Shown here: positions 45,244 to 57,075 of the stretch, piece by piece
How positions within the stretch are numbered: the first letter of the stretch is position 1
Layout of the letters: the number at the start of each line of letters is the position of its first letter
Source of the DNA: Phenylobacterium parvum
GTDB taxonomy: Bacteria; Pseudomonadota; Alphaproteobacteria; Caulobacterales; Caulobacteraceae
Length of the DNA: 64,000 nucleotides
Assembly: GCF_003150835.1 (NCBI RefSeq)
Contig: NZ_CP029479.1
Span: 1,240,001 to 1,304,000, forward strand
Direction of reading: 5' to 3'
The notes under the pieces: generated by a model
Databases searched by the model: none
What the model was told of the DNA's origin: nothing
What the model saw: only the letters and a program-made list of their open reading frames with translations
Position numbers and translations under genes: made by a program

Positions 45244-46201
45244 AACCCCCGAAGGACCGGATGAGTTCGGCCAGATCGCCGAGTTCTTCCGGCCGCTGAC
45301 CCGGGGAGAGCCCGGCGCCTTCGACCTGCTCGACGACGCCGCCGTGCTCCCGGATTCCGGGGCTGACCAGGTCGTGGTGACCCAGGACGCTCTGGTCGAG
45401 GGTGTTCATTTCCCCCCTGGCGAGGCTCCCGAGGACATCGCGGCCCGGTTCCTGAGGGTGAATCTCTCCGACCTGGCGGCCAAGGGCGCCGAGCCCTTCG
45501 CCTGGCTCCAGACCCTGGCCTGGGGGCCAGGTTGGAGTGTTGACCGCCGGCGGGCCTTCGCCCGTGAACTGGCCCGCGAGGCGGAAGCCTTTGGCCTGGT
45601 GCTGCTGGGCGGCGACACGGTCTCGACGCCCGGACCCCTCATGGTCTCGGGGACCTTTTTCGGCCGATGCCCTCCGGGCGGCATGATCCCCCGATCCGGC
45701 GCCGCGCCCGGCGACCTCCTGCTGGTCTCGGGGCCAGTGGGCGACGGCTTGCTCGGCCTCCAGGCGGTGACGGGCGCGATCGCCGACCCGAAAGGACGCC
45801 TGGCCCGGAAGTTCCGACGCCCCGAACCCCGGCTCGACCTCCGAGAGGTGCTCCGGCGCTGCGCCTCCGCCGCCGCCGACATTTCCGACGGCCTCGTCGC
45901 CGACGCCGGCCAGCTCGCCCGCGCCTCGGGCTGCTCCATCCGGCTGGAGCTGGAGCGCCTGCCCCTGTCGCCGGAGGCGCAGGACTGGGCGGCCCGTCAG
46001 GCGTCGCCTGAAGCCGCCCTGCTGGCCCTGGCGACCGGAGGCGACGATTACGAGGTGGTCCTTGCCGCGCGGCCAGATCACCGCGCCGAGTTGGAAGAGG
46101 CGGGCTGCACGGTTGTCGGCGTCTTCCATGTCGGCGCCGCCGAGGTCCTTCACGAGGGACGGCCGCTTGATGCGGGCGCAGGGGGGTGGCGGCATGGGTA
46201 G
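45230..46201 (+). CDS. thiL: thiamine-monophosphate kinase
   Basis: Phosphorylates thiamine monophosphate to the active diphosphate. 323 residues from ATG 45230 ([20 protein letters not shown]). Family marks: [48 protein letters not shown] and [25 protein letters not shown]. The start lies inside nusB; the longer frame from 45152 just repeats nusB out of frame. nusB-thiL is a common pair. Confidence 0.94.
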   Translation: MSGPETPEGPDEFGQIAEFFRPLTRGEPGAFDLLDDAAVLPDSGADQVVVTQDALVEGVHFPPGEAPEDIAARFLRVNLSDLAAKGAEPFAWLQTLAWGPGWSVDRRRAFARELAREAEAFGLVLLGGDTVSTPGPLMVSGTFFGRCPPGGMIPRSGAAPGDLLLVSGPVGDGLLGLQAVTGAIADPKGRLARKFRRPEPRLDLREVLRRCASAAADISDGLVADAGQLARASGCSIRLELERLPLSPEAQDWAARQASPEAALLALATGGDDYEVVLAARPDHRAELEEAGCTVVGVFHVGAAEVLHEGRPLDAGAGGWRHG

Positions 46202-46253
46202 GGCGGCCCCAACTTCAGGGCGCGCTGCGGCGGCCCGTTACCGGAGGACTTCC

Positions 46254-46724
46254 ATGAGGCGTTTACTGCTGCTTACCGTCGCCTTCCTCATGCTCTCGCA
46301 CCCGCCGCTGGCCTTCGCGGCCGGGGAGAAGAAGGAGGGTGGCGCACCCAGCGAAGCGGACCTCAGGATCGACCTGTCCGGGATCGGGCTGCCGGTCATG
46401 AAGGACGGCAGGGTCGTGAACTTCGTCTTCATCCGGGCCCGAATCCAGTTGAATCCCGGCCTGACCAAGGCCGAAATCGAGACCCGGGAGCCCTTCATCC
46501 GGGAAGGGCTCGTCCGTTCCGCCTATCGCACGCCGCTGAATTCCGGCACGGACTACATGGCCCTGGACCCCAAGAAGTTCGAGGCGGCCCTCATGCGTGA
46601 GGCCAAGACCGCCCTGGGGGCCAACAAAGTCCGCTCCGTGGAATTGCGGGACCAGAAACCCCAGAAGCGGATCTATCCGCCGCAATCCCAGACCGGGGCC
46701 CGGCGCGAGGTCATCAACCCCTGA
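46254..46724 (+). CDS. uncharacterised exported protein
   Basis: 156 residues, ATG 46254 preceded by GGAGGA. A signal peptide is clear (MRRLLLLTVAFLMLSHPPLAFA). The mature part is Lys/Glu-rich, with a beta-like segment VVNFVFIRARIQLNPGL and a helix TKAEIETREPFIREGLVR, ending in a basic Pro-rich tail. The pattern faintly recalls periplasmic FliL-like domains, but there is no membrane anchor and I do not assign a function. It is 52 bp after thiL and may share that transcript. Confidence 0.72.
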   Translation: MRRLLLLTVAFLMLSHPPLAFAAGEKKEGGAPSEADLRIDLSGIGLPVMKDGRVVNFVFIRARIQLNPGLTKAEIETREPFIREGLVRSAYRTPLNSGTDYMALDPKKFEAALMREAKTALGANKVRSVELRDQKPQKRIYPPQSQTGARREVINP

Positions 46725-46890
46725 GCGTCGTTCCCACCCATTGGGAACCGGGGTCCTCCGGACAGTTCCTGGCGGCGATCTCGAACAATCATTGCATGCG
46801 GGGCCGAGGTTTGGCAGTTTCCCCCGTCTTTCGGCGGGCGCAGACTCGGTCGCGCCGTCGGTTCGGAAAAACTCGGGGGACGGGTGTCGG

Positions 46891-46912
46891 GGGTGTGATC
46901 CTTTTCACTCCC
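46891..46912 (+). other. imperfect hairpin in the hppA leader region
   Basis: GGGTGTGA (46891-46898) and TCACTCCC (46905-46912) pair at 7 of 8 positions around a 6-nt loop, 39 bp before the hppA ATG. The 226-bp gap 46725-46950 holds no gene. It could be an operator or RNA stem-loop. Confidence 0.25.
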
Positions 46913-46950
46913 GTCGGTCTCCGCACAGTCTTTGAAGGGGCGCTTCGACT

Positions 46951-49065
<2,115 letters not shown>

Positions 49066-49114
49066 GGCCCCGGGGGCCGGTCCCCGGACCCGCCGCCCAA
49101 TTTCGGTACGGATG

Positions 49115-49143
49115 ACGCCCCGGGATCACTCCCGGGGCGTTTT
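49115..49143 (+). terminator. intrinsic terminator after hppA
   Basis: Perfect 11-bp stem ACGCCCCGGGA (49115-49125) / TCCCGGGGCGT (49130-49140), loop TCAC, then a short T run (49140-49143). It lies between the convergent hppA and exoprotein genes. Confidence 0.8.
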
Positions 49144-49161
49144 CTCATGTCCTTCCGTGCA

Positions 49162-52100
49162 TCACTGGCTGTAGGCGGCCGCCGGAAGGGGCCGCGCCGC
49201 GCCTGCCCTCACGCCGGGCCTTGGTGCGCAGCGCGCCGCATCCCCGCCACAGGCGACGACCCGGGTCACGCCGGTCTCGTCACGGACACTGGGCGGCGGA
49301 GTGGGCAGGAAAGCGGGCAGGGGGCGGATGACGAGGTCGTCCACGGCTCCAGGGGTGATCCGCAGGAAACCCGGCGTGAAGTCCAGCCTGTAGTTCGGCC
49401 CTGCAGTCAGCCCGCCCAGCAGGATCGCGTAGAGGCCGGGGCTCTCCCCGGGTTCCCGGGCCAGCAGGCCCGAAAGGGCATCCCTGGCCAGGACCTGGCC
49501 AGAGGTCAGGCGCCAGGTGAAGACCGGATCGGGAAGGCCCGCGAGACGGCTGGCGTCGTCTGCCGCGATGGAGAGGGGGAGGGGCGTGATGGTCCCGGCG
49601 GCCGGTGTCATGCGGACCTGGTAGTTCGCACCTCCTGCGCCATCGACCAGGGTGTAGGCGGTCACGGACAGGGTCCTGGCGCCGGCGTCGGGGGTATCGA
49701 AGGCCTGGGCCAGTCCGCCTACGGAGTCTCCGGCGACAAGGCCAGACACGGTCGGCGTTCCTGCGGAGCCGGTCCCGCCGTCATACACCCGGGTCTCCGA
49801 TGTCGCGGTGACGGTCAGGACCGCCCTGGCGATGGCGCCCGAGGCGGAGTTCAGGACCACCGTGTAGTTGCCGCCGCCATTCCCGTCGTTCACGGCGTAG
49901 CCGGTGACCGAGAGCGTCCGAGCCCCGGCGTTACGGCTGTCAAAGGCCTGGCTGAGACCGGAGACGCTGTCGCCGGCGATCAGACCGGACGCCACGGGGG
50001 TTCCCGCCGCCGCCGCGCTTCCATCGTAGGTCTTGTTCTGAGCCGAGGCGGACAGGGTCAGGAGGGCCCGGGAAATCGCGCCTGCGGCGGTGTCGAGCCG
50101 GACCGTGTAGTTCCCGCCGCCATTGCCATCGTTCAGAGTGTATCCGGTCACCGAGACGGTGCGCGCGCCGGCGTTGCGACTGTCAAAGCCCTGTGAGAGG
50201 CCGGAGACAGTATCGCCGCTGACAAGCCCGGAAACGGTCGGGGTTCCTGAAGCGGCGGTGCTTCCGTCGTAGGTCTTGCTGGCGGGGGTCGCCGACAGGG
50301 TCAGGAGGGCCTTGCCAATGGAACCCTGTGCGGAGTTCAGGCTGACGGTGTAGTTCCCGCCGGCGTTCCCGTCGTTCACGGTGTAGCCGGTGACCGTGAC
50401 GGTCCGGGTCCCCGCGTTGCGGCTGTCGAAGGCCTGGCTCAGGTTGGAGACGGAGTCCCCGGGCGCAAGGCCGGTGGCGATCGGGGTCCCCGGGGCGACG
50501 ATGCTTCCGTCGTAGGTCCGGGAGGCCGCCGAAGCCGTGAGGCTGAGCAGGGCGCGGGAGATTGACCCCGCGGCGGAGTTGAGGGTCACCGTATAGTTCC
50601 CGCCGGCATTCCCGTCGTTCAGCACATAGCCGGTGATCATCACCGAGCGGGGTCCGGCATTGCGGCTGTCAAAGGCCTGGGTGACGCCCGAGACGGTGTC
50701 TCCCGCAAAGAGGCCCGCCGCGACCGGGGCGCCTGAGGCGGTCGTGGTCCCGTCATAGGCCCTGGAGGCTGAAGCCGCGGTCAGGCTGAGCGGCGCCGGG
50801 GCGATGCTTCCCGCCGCGGACAGGGTGGTGACGGTGTAGTTCGCCCCGCCATTCCCGTCGCTGACCGTGAAGGGGGCGACCGAGAGGGTCCGGGCGCCGG
50901 CGTTCCGGCTGTCAAACACCTGCGAGAGGGAAGGGATGGCGTCGGTTCCCTGCAGTCCCGTCACCAGGGGCGTCAGACTGGAGGTGGCGGTCCCGTTGTA
51001 GGCGCGGGAGTCCGTCACGGCCTGGACCTGGAGGGCGGCCGGGGTGATGGTCAGGTTGCCTGGGGTGAAGCTGAAGCCGTAGTTGAGCCCCGAGACCAGG
51101 GTCCCGAGCGTGGGCGTGACCGCGTAGGTCCCGACGTTCCAGGCGGCCAGTCCGCCGAGGGCGGGGGCTCCTGACCAGGCGTCCGCCGCACTGTCGCCCG
51201 CCCTCAGGCCCGTGACATTGAAGGAACCCGCCGCCGGCGCTGAGCCCGTGTAGGTCACGCTGACTGCGTCAACGGACACATTGAGAACGGGCTGGAAGCC
51301 GTAGACGAACCGGTTGCCGGGCCCCGGGGCGCTGGCGAAGCTCCCGAACCCGGAGGCGGAGAATGTGTAAGGCGCGCCATACCAGGCCTTACCGGTCAGG
51401 CCGCCGGTCACGTTCCCGGTCGGAGCGAGGCCGGCCGACCCCGTGAGTTGGCTGTAGACCAGCCAGCGGCCTGCAGCGGCGGAGAGCGAGGCCGCGCCGG
51501 CGTTGTTGATGAAGTTCCCGTTCGCGGCGAGTCGGATCGCATCACCGGCCCCGGTGGCTGAAAGCGTCGCGCCCGGGCGGAGAATGATGTCGGATCCGCT
51601 TGAGGTCCCGACGTTGTCGACCCGGATGCTGGCGCCGGAGAGCGATCCCAGGGTGATGGCCCCGCTGGTCAGGTGGGTCTTGCCCGTCCCGGGGCCGAGG
51701 TGGATGCGGATGTCGCCGGTCCCGGCGTCAAGGGAGGTCCCGCCCGCCATTGTGATGACGGCGGCGCCCGGGTCCCTGTCGGCGTCCACAACGCCGGAGG
51801 ACAGGAGGGTGTTGGCGTAGAGGTTGATGTCGCCGCCCGCCGTAGTGATGCCGGCGTTGATCAGAAGGCTGCGCCCCGCCTGCAGGGTCAGGTCGCCGCC
51901 GCTGGCACCGGGAACAATCACGGGACTGTTGATGGTGATGTCGTTGCTGGCCTGCAGGGTCAGGGACGATCCGGTCGCCAGCTGGGCCGTCAGGTGCGCC
52001 GGAAGCAGGGTGACGGTCTGGCCCGTGGCGCGGTTGTAGGTCAGCTGGTTCAGGTCGGTGAGACCGACGAAGACCCGGCCCTTGTTCCCGTTGACGAAAA

Positions 52101-55100
52101 AGACGGATCCGTCTCCGAGGTAGGGGCTCCATCTCATCCTGATCCGGTCGCCTGGGGCGACTCCGAGAATGCTGTTGATCGAGGAGACAACACCGCTGAC
52201 GCCGGTTGTTCCCTTGCCGAAGGTCACGGCTCCGACCCCGTTCCAATCCTGGCTGGAGACCGTATAGTTACCTCCGGGGAGCGACAGGACGTTGTCGAGG
52301 GAGAACTGGTCCCCGACATAGTCGAAGGCATGGGAGCCAACGAGGCTATTTGCAGCCGAGACCGCCCCCACGGTCCCTCCGGTTGGAGAGAGCCATGTTA
52401 CGGCCCCAGCGTCCTCGAGCACTCCGGAGTCCCAGCTTGGGGTCAGGGTAATGGCGTATCCGCCGTCCATCAGCAGGGTGTATCCGCCCACGTAATCGCC
52501 GGTGCTCAGGCCCACCAGGCTGTTGGACGCCGAGACCACCCCAACCGTTGCTCCGAGGCCATTGCCCCAGGTCACAGCTCCGGCCTCGAGGGCCGCTCCG
52601 TTGTTCCAGACAAGACTACTGACGTAGTAATTGCCGTTGGGTAGGGCCACCATACCGCCGATCCCCACCCGGTCCTGGGCGGTGGATCCGATTAGGCTCT
52701 TGGATGCTGAGATCGCCCCGGTCGTCCCGCCGAGGCCATTTCCCCAGGTCACGGCTCCGACGGAGGAAATTGCGCCCAAGCTCCAAAATGGTGTCGTCAC
52801 CACATAGTTGCCATTGGCCAATGGAATGACATCAATCGCGGCGCCATCGCCCGCTGACGAGCCATGAAGACCCATGGCCAGATCCACTACGCCCGACGTA
52901 GGGCCTGAGCCAGAAGCCCAGACGGCTATCCCCACATTCGACGCGGCGCCGTCGTTGATCGCTCCAAACGCGACATAGTTGCCATTCGTCAGGGAGGCGA
53001 TGCTCCCAAAGCGATCGTTTGCTCCAGCGCCCACGAGGCTATTGGAGGCTGAAACTGAACCCACCGTTCCGCCAAGTCCGCTACCCCAGCTGACCGCCCC
53101 GACATTTGTGGTGGCGCCATTGTCCCAGTCGGGACTGACGCCGACATAGTTCCCGTTTGTCAGGGGGAATACGGCGTAGCCCACACGATCGCCGATCTGC
53201 GATCCGACAAGGCTGTTCGAAACCGAGATGAGGCCGACCGTAGATCCAGTACCCGAGGCCCATGTCAGCGCCCCGGCGTCCGTGATGGCGCCATTGTCCC
53301 AGTAGGCGCTTCCGATGACGTAGGATCCGTTCGAAAGCGGCAGCGTGTAAGACCCGACGAGATCCCCGGCGCTTCCGCCAACCAGGCTGTTTGACGCAGA
53401 GACCAGCCCGGTGATCCCTGTGACACCACTGCCCCAAGCTACCATCCCTGCATCGGCGGCTGCGCCGTTGTCCCAGTGAGTCGAGGACGTGATGAAGTTG
53501 CCGTTGGCCAGTTCCCAGGTCCGACCCGAACCGATCTGGTCGCCGGCGGTGCTGCCAATAAGGCTGTTCGAGGCGTTGATCGTCCCGGTAAGGCCCGTGG
53601 TCCCGTTCATCCAGGTTACGGCCCCGGCGGCGGCGGCGGCCCCGTTGCTCCAGTTCGGCGTGCTTACGACAAGATTTCCGTTCGAAAGTGTGAAGATCCC
53701 CGGGTAAGCACAACACCCCGAACCGATGAGGCCGACCCGATCCCCGGCGGTTGACCCGACAAGGCTGTTCGCGGCGCTGACTGCACCAGTCACGCCCGTT
53801 GCGCCGTTGCCGAAAGTCACGGCCCCTGCGTCGGCGATCGCGCCATTGTCCCAATAACCCGATGTGACAACGTAGTGGCCGTTGGTCAGTGGGGTGATGC
53901 GTCCAACCTGGTCGGCTGTGCGAACTCCGGTGAGACTGTTGGCGGCCGAGACAACCCCGCTGACGCCGGTCACCCCGCTGCCCCAGGTCGCGGCCCCAGC
54001 CCCCGCAGCGGCCCCATTGCTCCAGTTCGGTGAGCTGATGACGAAGTTGCCGTTGCCAATAAGTTGTTCGACCCAGTAACCAACCCGGTCATCGGCGCGC
54101 GATCCCACGACGGTCGAAAGGAGCGCGCCGGTCGTCCCGTTGAAAAGGTAAACCGCTCCCGCGCGCAGGGCGACGGAGGAGTCAAAGCTGGCGGTGACGA
54201 CGACATTACCCGTACTCAGCGGAACGACCTGTGCGCCAAAGTTGTTGTCGCTCCCGAAATGCGGGTCGATGAGCTCATACTGTGGATAGAGTCCGCTGGA
54301 GGCGTCGATCACGATGGATTTCGGATCGAGGAGGACCTGGCCCCCGACGCCGGCGTCCGCCAGGCCGCCCAGCCGGACGTCGCCCTTGGAGGAGACCTCG
54401 ATCAACCCGGCGCCCGCGGCGAAGGTTCGGCCCCAGACCTCGGTGAGACCGGTTGACCAGTAGACGACCGAGCCGCCGTACCGGGCGTACTCCGAGGTCG
54501 CGGAGACCCGGGTCCCCGGCGTGGACAGGACCTCGAGCGCCGGCCTGAGATCTCCGAGACCCCGATAGTCGCCGCCGATCCGGATCCGGCCGCCCAACCC
54601 GCCGTCGGCGGAGAGTGCAGCCTCATTCAGGACGATCCGGGAGCCAAGGGCGACGATGGCGCCCCCGACGCCGCCGGGCGCCGATGCCGACCAGGATCCC
54701 GAGGTATAGAGGTTGGCCCCGCCGTCGATGGCGATGGCGCCGCCGCGGGCGGTCCCGGTCGCCGTCACCTCGCCCGAGGCGGTCTCGGTGTAGGTCCGGG
54801 CGGCGACCACGGCGATCCGCCCCCCGTCGCCCCGGTTCCCGGCGGCGGAGATCCTTCCGGTGTTGAAGACGGCTCCTCCGGCGATCGACACCTCGCCCCC
54901 GCGCCGCCCCGAGGCGTCGAGGATCCCCTGGTTGAAGACAAGGTTCCCGGAGATCGACACCTGACCGCCGTCAGGCCCGGAAGACGCGGCGATGCGGACG
55001 CCGGGATCCACCTGGACCGAGCCTTCTCCGGCAGAGATCGTCACCCGACCGCCAAGCCGTCCGGCGCCCGAGGCGAGGACCTCGCCGCCGAGGTTTCCTG

Positions 55101-55812
55101 CAAGGGCGTAGATGTTGCCGCCCTGTGTCGCCAGGTCGACCATGGCCGCGCGGATGCGCCCGGACTGGGTGACGCCGCCGCCGGGCGCGCCCAGCTCCAC
55201 CTGGAGGCGGGCCCCTGCTGCGCCGGCTTCCGCCAGGGTGACGCGGCTGCCTGAGGCGAGGACCGCCGCGCCGCCGTGCGCCTCGATTTCGCCGCCATTC
55301 TCCACGGTGCGTGAGAGCAGGAGGATGTCGCCGCCCGACGCGCCGATGCGACCCAGGTTGATCACGGAGGCCTGGGAGTCGCCCGAGAAGGAGAGGGCGC
55401 CGCCGCCAAGGAAGTCCGCGTCGGAAAGGTCAAGTGTCGAGGCCAGGAAGCTTCCGCCTGTCGCGATCTCTCCCCCCGGTCCGATGAGGATCCCCGCCGG
55501 GTTGAGCAGGTAGACGGAACCGCTGGCGCTGAGGCCCCCGTCGATCCGCGAGAGGTCGCCTCCCGTCACCCGGTTCAGGGTGGCGCCGCGACCATTGGCG
55601 AAGTGCACCGATGCGCCCTGGCCGACGGAGAAGGACGACCAGTTAAGGATCGCCCGAGGAGTGGACTGGGTGATGGTGAGGCTTGTCTTGCCCGCAGAGA
55701 CGCTGGCGTCACCCGCTGAGACCTGTCCGCCCTGCGGCAAGGCCTGCGAAAGGGCGGGGGAGGCGGCGAGAAGACCGAAAACGGACGCGCCGAGAAGCCA
55801 TTGGTGTTTCAA
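49162..55812 (-). CDS. giant filamentous-haemagglutinin-like exoprotein with two repeat families
   Basis: 2216 residues, TTG start (55812) preceded by GGGGGGAG. A signal peptide (MKHQWLLGASVFGLLAASPA) is followed by a two-partner-secretion haemagglutinin domain (SVGQGASVHFANGRGATLNRVTGG, YLLNPAGILIGPGG) and Gly-rich beta-helix sequence to about residue 500. Next come about 12 copies of a 57-67-residue repeat (about 520-1240), an MBG-type domain, six 81-residue YDG-type repeats (about 1590-2075) and a terminal MBG-like domain. It should be a long secreted or surface adhesin. No TpsB-type transporter is in the window. Lower-GC sequence marks the first repeat block. Confidence 0.85.
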   Translation of the reverse strand: MKHQWLLGASVFGLLAASPALSQALPQGGQVSAGDASVSAGKTSLTITQSTPRAILNWSSFSVGQGASVHFANGRGATLNRVTGGDLSRIDGGLSASGSVYLLNPAGILIGPGGEIATGGSFLASTLDLSDADFLGGGALSFSGDSQASVINLGRIGASGGDILLLSRTVENGGEIEAHGGAAVLASGSRVTLAEAGAAGARLQVELGAPGGGVTQSGRIRAAMVDLATQGGNIYALAGNLGGEVLASGAGRLGGRVTISAGEGSVQVDPGVRIAASSGPDGGQVSISGNLVFNQGILDASGRRGGEVSIAGGAVFNTGRISAAGNRGDGGRIAVVAARTYTETASGEVTATGTARGGAIAIDGGANLYTSGSWSASAPGGVGGAIVALGSRIVLNEAALSADGGLGGRIRIGGDYRGLGDLRPALEVLSTPGTRVSATSEYARYGGSVVYWSTGLTEVWGRTFAAGAGLIEVSSKGDVRLGGLADAGVGGQVLLDPKSIVIDASSGLYPQYELIDPHFGSDNNFGAQVVPLSTGNVVVTASFDSSVALRAGAVYLFNGTTGALLSTVVGSRADDRVGYWVEQLIGNGNFVISSPNWSNGAAAGAGAATWGSGVTGVSGVVSAANSLTGVRTADQVGRITPLTNGHYVVTSGYWDNGAIADAGAVTFGNGATGVTGAVSAANSLVGSTAGDRVGLIGSGCCAYPGIFTLSNGNLVVSTPNWSNGAAAAAGAVTWMNGTTGLTGTINASNSLIGSTAGDQIGSGRTWELANGNFITSSTHWDNGAAADAGMVAWGSGVTGITGLVSASNSLVGGSAGDLVGSYTLPLSNGSYVIGSAYWDNGAITDAGALTWASGTGSTVGLISVSNSLVGSQIGDRVGYAVFPLTNGNYVGVSPDWDNGATTNVGAVSWGSGLGGTVGSVSASNSLVGAGANDRFGSIASLTNGNYVAFGAINDGAASNVGIAVWASGSGPTSGVVDLAMGLHGSSAGDGAAIDVIPLANGNYVVTTPFWSLGAISSVGAVTWGNGLGGTTGAISASKSLIGSTAQDRVGIGGMVALPNGNYYVSSLVWNNGAALEAGAVTWGNGLGATVGVVSASNSLVGLSTGDYVGGYTLLMDGGYAITLTPSWDSGVLEDAGAVTWLSPTGGTVGAVSAANSLVGSHAFDYVGDQFSLDNVLSLPGGNYTVSSQDWNGVGAVTFGKGTTGVSGVVSSINSILGVAPGDRIRMRWSPYLGDGSVFFVNGNKGRVFVGLTDLNQLTYNRATGQTVTLLPAHLTAQLATGSSLTLQASNDITINSPVIVPGASGGDLTLQAGRSLLINAGITTAGGDINLYANTLLSSGVVDADRDPGAAVITMAGGTSLDAGTGDIRIHLGPGTGKTHLTSGAITLGSLSGASIRVDNVGTSSGSDIILRPGATLSATGAGDAIRLAANGNFINNAGAASLSAAAGRWLVYSQLTGSAGLAPTGNVTGGLTGKAWYGAPYTFSASGFGSFASAPGPGNRFVYGFQPVLNVSVDAVSVTYTGSAPAAGSFNVTGLRAGDSAADAWSGAPALGGLAAWNVGTYAVTPTLGTLVSGLNYGFSFTPGNLTITPAALQVQAVTDSRAYNGTATSSLTPLVTGLQGTDAIPSLSQVFDSRNAGARTLSVAPFTVSDGNGGANYTVTTLSAAGSIAPAPLSLTAASASRAYDGTTTASGAPVAAGLFAGDTVSGVTQAFDSRNAGPRSVMITGYVLNDGNAGGNYTVTLNSAAGSISRALLSLTASAASRTYDGSIVAPGTPIATGLAPGDSVSNLSQAFDSRNAGTRTVTVTGYTVNDGNAGGNYTVSLNSAQGSIGKALLTLSATPASKTYDGSTAASGTPTVSGLVSGDTVSGLSQGFDSRNAGARTVSVTGYTLNDGNGGGNYTVRLDTAAGAISRALLTLSASAQNKTYDGSAAAAGTPVASGLIAGDSVSGLSQAFDSRNAGARTLSVTGYAVNDGNGGGNYTVVLNSASGAIARAVLTVTATSETRVYDGGTGSAGTPTVSGLVAGDSVGGLAQAFDTPDAGARTLSVTAYTLVDGAGGANYQVRMTPAAGTITPLPLSIAADDASRLAGLPDPVFTWRLTSGQVLARDALSGLLAREPGESPGLYAILLGGLTAGPNYRLDFTPGFLRITPGAVDDLVIRPLPAFLPTPPPSVRDETGVTRVVACGGDAARCAPRPGVRAGAARPLPAAAYSQ
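49590..51040 (-). repeat. six tandem 81-residue (243-bp) YDG-type repeats
   Basis: Each unit reads roughly L-x-A-x-S-R/K-x-YDG-x-T, AG-x-P-x-A-x-GL, GDSVSGLSQAFDSRNAGAR, then NYTV-x-LNSA-G-I. Conserved DNA landmarks recur at 49862, 50105, 50348, 50591 and 50834, exactly 243 bp apart. Near identity in the middle copies suggests recent duplication or gene conversion. Confidence 0.85.
52090..54250 (-). repeat. about twelve 57-67-residue repeats in the exoprotein
   Basis: Unit: NGNYVV-x-SP-x-W-(D/S)NGA, AGAVTWG-x-G-x-TG, GVVSASNSLVGS-x-x-GDRVG. Landmarks for the NSL segment lie near 52346, 52515, 52695, 53036, 53210, 53385, 53562, 53763 and 53935, mostly 170-180 bp apart. The regular strand pattern suggests a beta-propeller or solenoid. 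Confidence 0.8.
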
Positions 55813-55851
55813 GACGCATCTCCCCCCACGAACACGCCCTCCGGCGCCGCT

Positions 55852-55875
55852 GACCTAGCCAGCGCACGCGTTCAA
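55852..55875 (-). promoter_or_regulatory. possible promoter of the exoprotein gene
   Basis: On the minus strand TTGAAC (55875-55870), then GCTAGGTC (55859-55852), similar to the Caulobacter TTGACG / GCTANAWC pattern but with short spacing (10 bp). It would start transcription about 35 bp before the TTG start. Confidence 0.3.
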
Positions 55876-55965
55876 GGTAAAGGAGAATTCAAGCTTAACG
55901 GGAAACCACAGGCCGACGGCGCGCCGACCGGCGGAGAATGGTTGTGGATCGGGAGCGGGCCCGCG

Positions 55966-56451
55966 TCAGCGGCGGTCGCCAGGCCTCGAGCCGGGAACGC
56001 CTTCTTCTTCGCGGGGCAGCAGGCCGCCGGCGCCGATGGAGCCGATCAGCTGCTCGATGACGGTCAGCTCACGTCCACGGGTGGGGGTCTCGCGACCGTT
56101 GAAGGCGATCACCTTGCCGTCGGCGAGGGTCAGGTTATCGACCGTCTTCACCGCCTCGGTCTCCTTGTCGAAGGTGATGACGGTGACGTCCCGGCGGGTC
56201 ACGACCGGGCGCATGAAGGCCACGGTCTCCTTGGTCTGGTTCATGTAGATCCAGACATTGGGATCGAAGGCCGAGATGGAAGACGGCGAACCCAGTCGCC
56301 CGCGCACGCTCGCCTTGCTGTCCTCACCCGGCTTTACGTCGCGGGGATTGGACTCGATCGCCTGGAAGCCGGAATAGGAGGCCATGGGCGCGCAGGCCCC
56401 GGACAGGGCGGTCCCGGCGAGGACGGCGGCGAAGACGGCGCGTTTCAGCAT
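55966..56451 (-). CDS. bamE: outer-membrane protein assembly factor BamE (SmpA/OmlA)
   Basis: Lipoprotein subunit of the BAM complex. 161 residues. Signal peptide with lipobox LSGAC (Cys20). The SmpA/OmlA fold shows VRGRLGSPSSISAFDPNVWIYM and TVITFDKETEAVKTVDNLTLADGK. The C-terminal tail is longer than in E. coli BamE, as in alphaproteobacterial forms. It is divergent from the bc1 chaperone gene, the usual neighbour in alphaproteobacteria. Confidence 0.92.
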   Translation of the reverse strand: MLKRAVFAAVLAGTALSGACAPMASYSGFQAIESNPRDVKPGEDSKASVRGRLGSPSSISAFDPNVWIYMNQTKETVAFMRPVVTRRDVTVITFDKETEAVKTVDNLTLADGKVIAFNGRETPTRGRELTVIEQLIGSIGAGGLLPREEEGVPGSRPGDRR

Positions 56452-56550
56452 AACAGTTCCGTTTCCTGGCTCCGGGCTTTGACCTAACGCTCACCGCCCC
56501 TTACTGCAATGCCGGCGTTAGCCGCCGCTCGCGGCGAAATCGAGGCCGAG

Positions 56551-57075
56551 ATGCGACTCTTCAGGAAGCAGCGACCCGCGACAGAGGCCGGAAAGCGGCT
56601 CTACGCCGCCTGCGTGGCCCAGGCCCGCCAGCCCAGGCTCTACCGCGAGCTTGCGACCCCGGACACCGTCGAGGGGCGGTTCGAGCTGTACAGCCTGCAT
56701 GTCATCCTGGTCCTGGACCGGCTGGTCCGCCAGGGCGATGAGGCCGCCGAGGTCTCGCAGGGCCTCTTTGACGCCTACATCCGTTCCCTGGACGACGCCC
56801 TCCGGGAAATGGGGGTCGGGGACCTTTCGGTGGGCAAGAAGATGCGCCGGATCGGCGAGGCGCTTTACGGTCGCCTGCGCAACTACGAGGGCGCCTTCAT
56901 CGGGGAGGAGGGCGCCGATCCCCTCCCGGTCATTCTTGAGCGGACGGTCTACCAGGGCGTCGACAATCCGCCCCTGGAGGCCATGTCGGCCTATGTCCTG
57001 GGACAGAGGTCACACCTGGCGGGGCTACCCCTGCGGAGCCTTCTCGACGGCGCCCTCGAATGGTCTGCGGCATGA
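56551..57075 (+). CDS. ubiquinol-cytochrome c chaperone (CBP3 family)
   Basis: Assembly factor for the cytochrome bc1 complex. From ATG 56551 (MRLFRKQRPATEAGKRLYAA) it has 174 residues; an in-frame ATG at 56509 would add 14. Family features: LYRELATPDTVEGRFELYSLHVILVLDRL, SQGLFDAYIRSLDDALREMGVGDLSVGKKMRRIGEALYGR. ATGA overlap with the DUF177 gene. Confidence 0.9.
   Translation: MRLFRKQRPATEAGKRLYAACVAQARQPRLYRELATPDTVEGRFELYSLHVILVLDRLVRQGDEAAEVSQGLFDAYIRSLDDALREMGVGDLSVGKKMRRIGEALYGRLRNYEGAFIGEEGADPLPVILERTVYQGVDNPPLEAMSAYVLGQRSHLAGLPLRSLLDGALEWSAA

Noticed and set aside
49115..49143. Bidirectional terminator also serving the exoprotein gene
   Set aside because: The minus-strand side lacks a T tract after the stem, so only hppA termination is supported.
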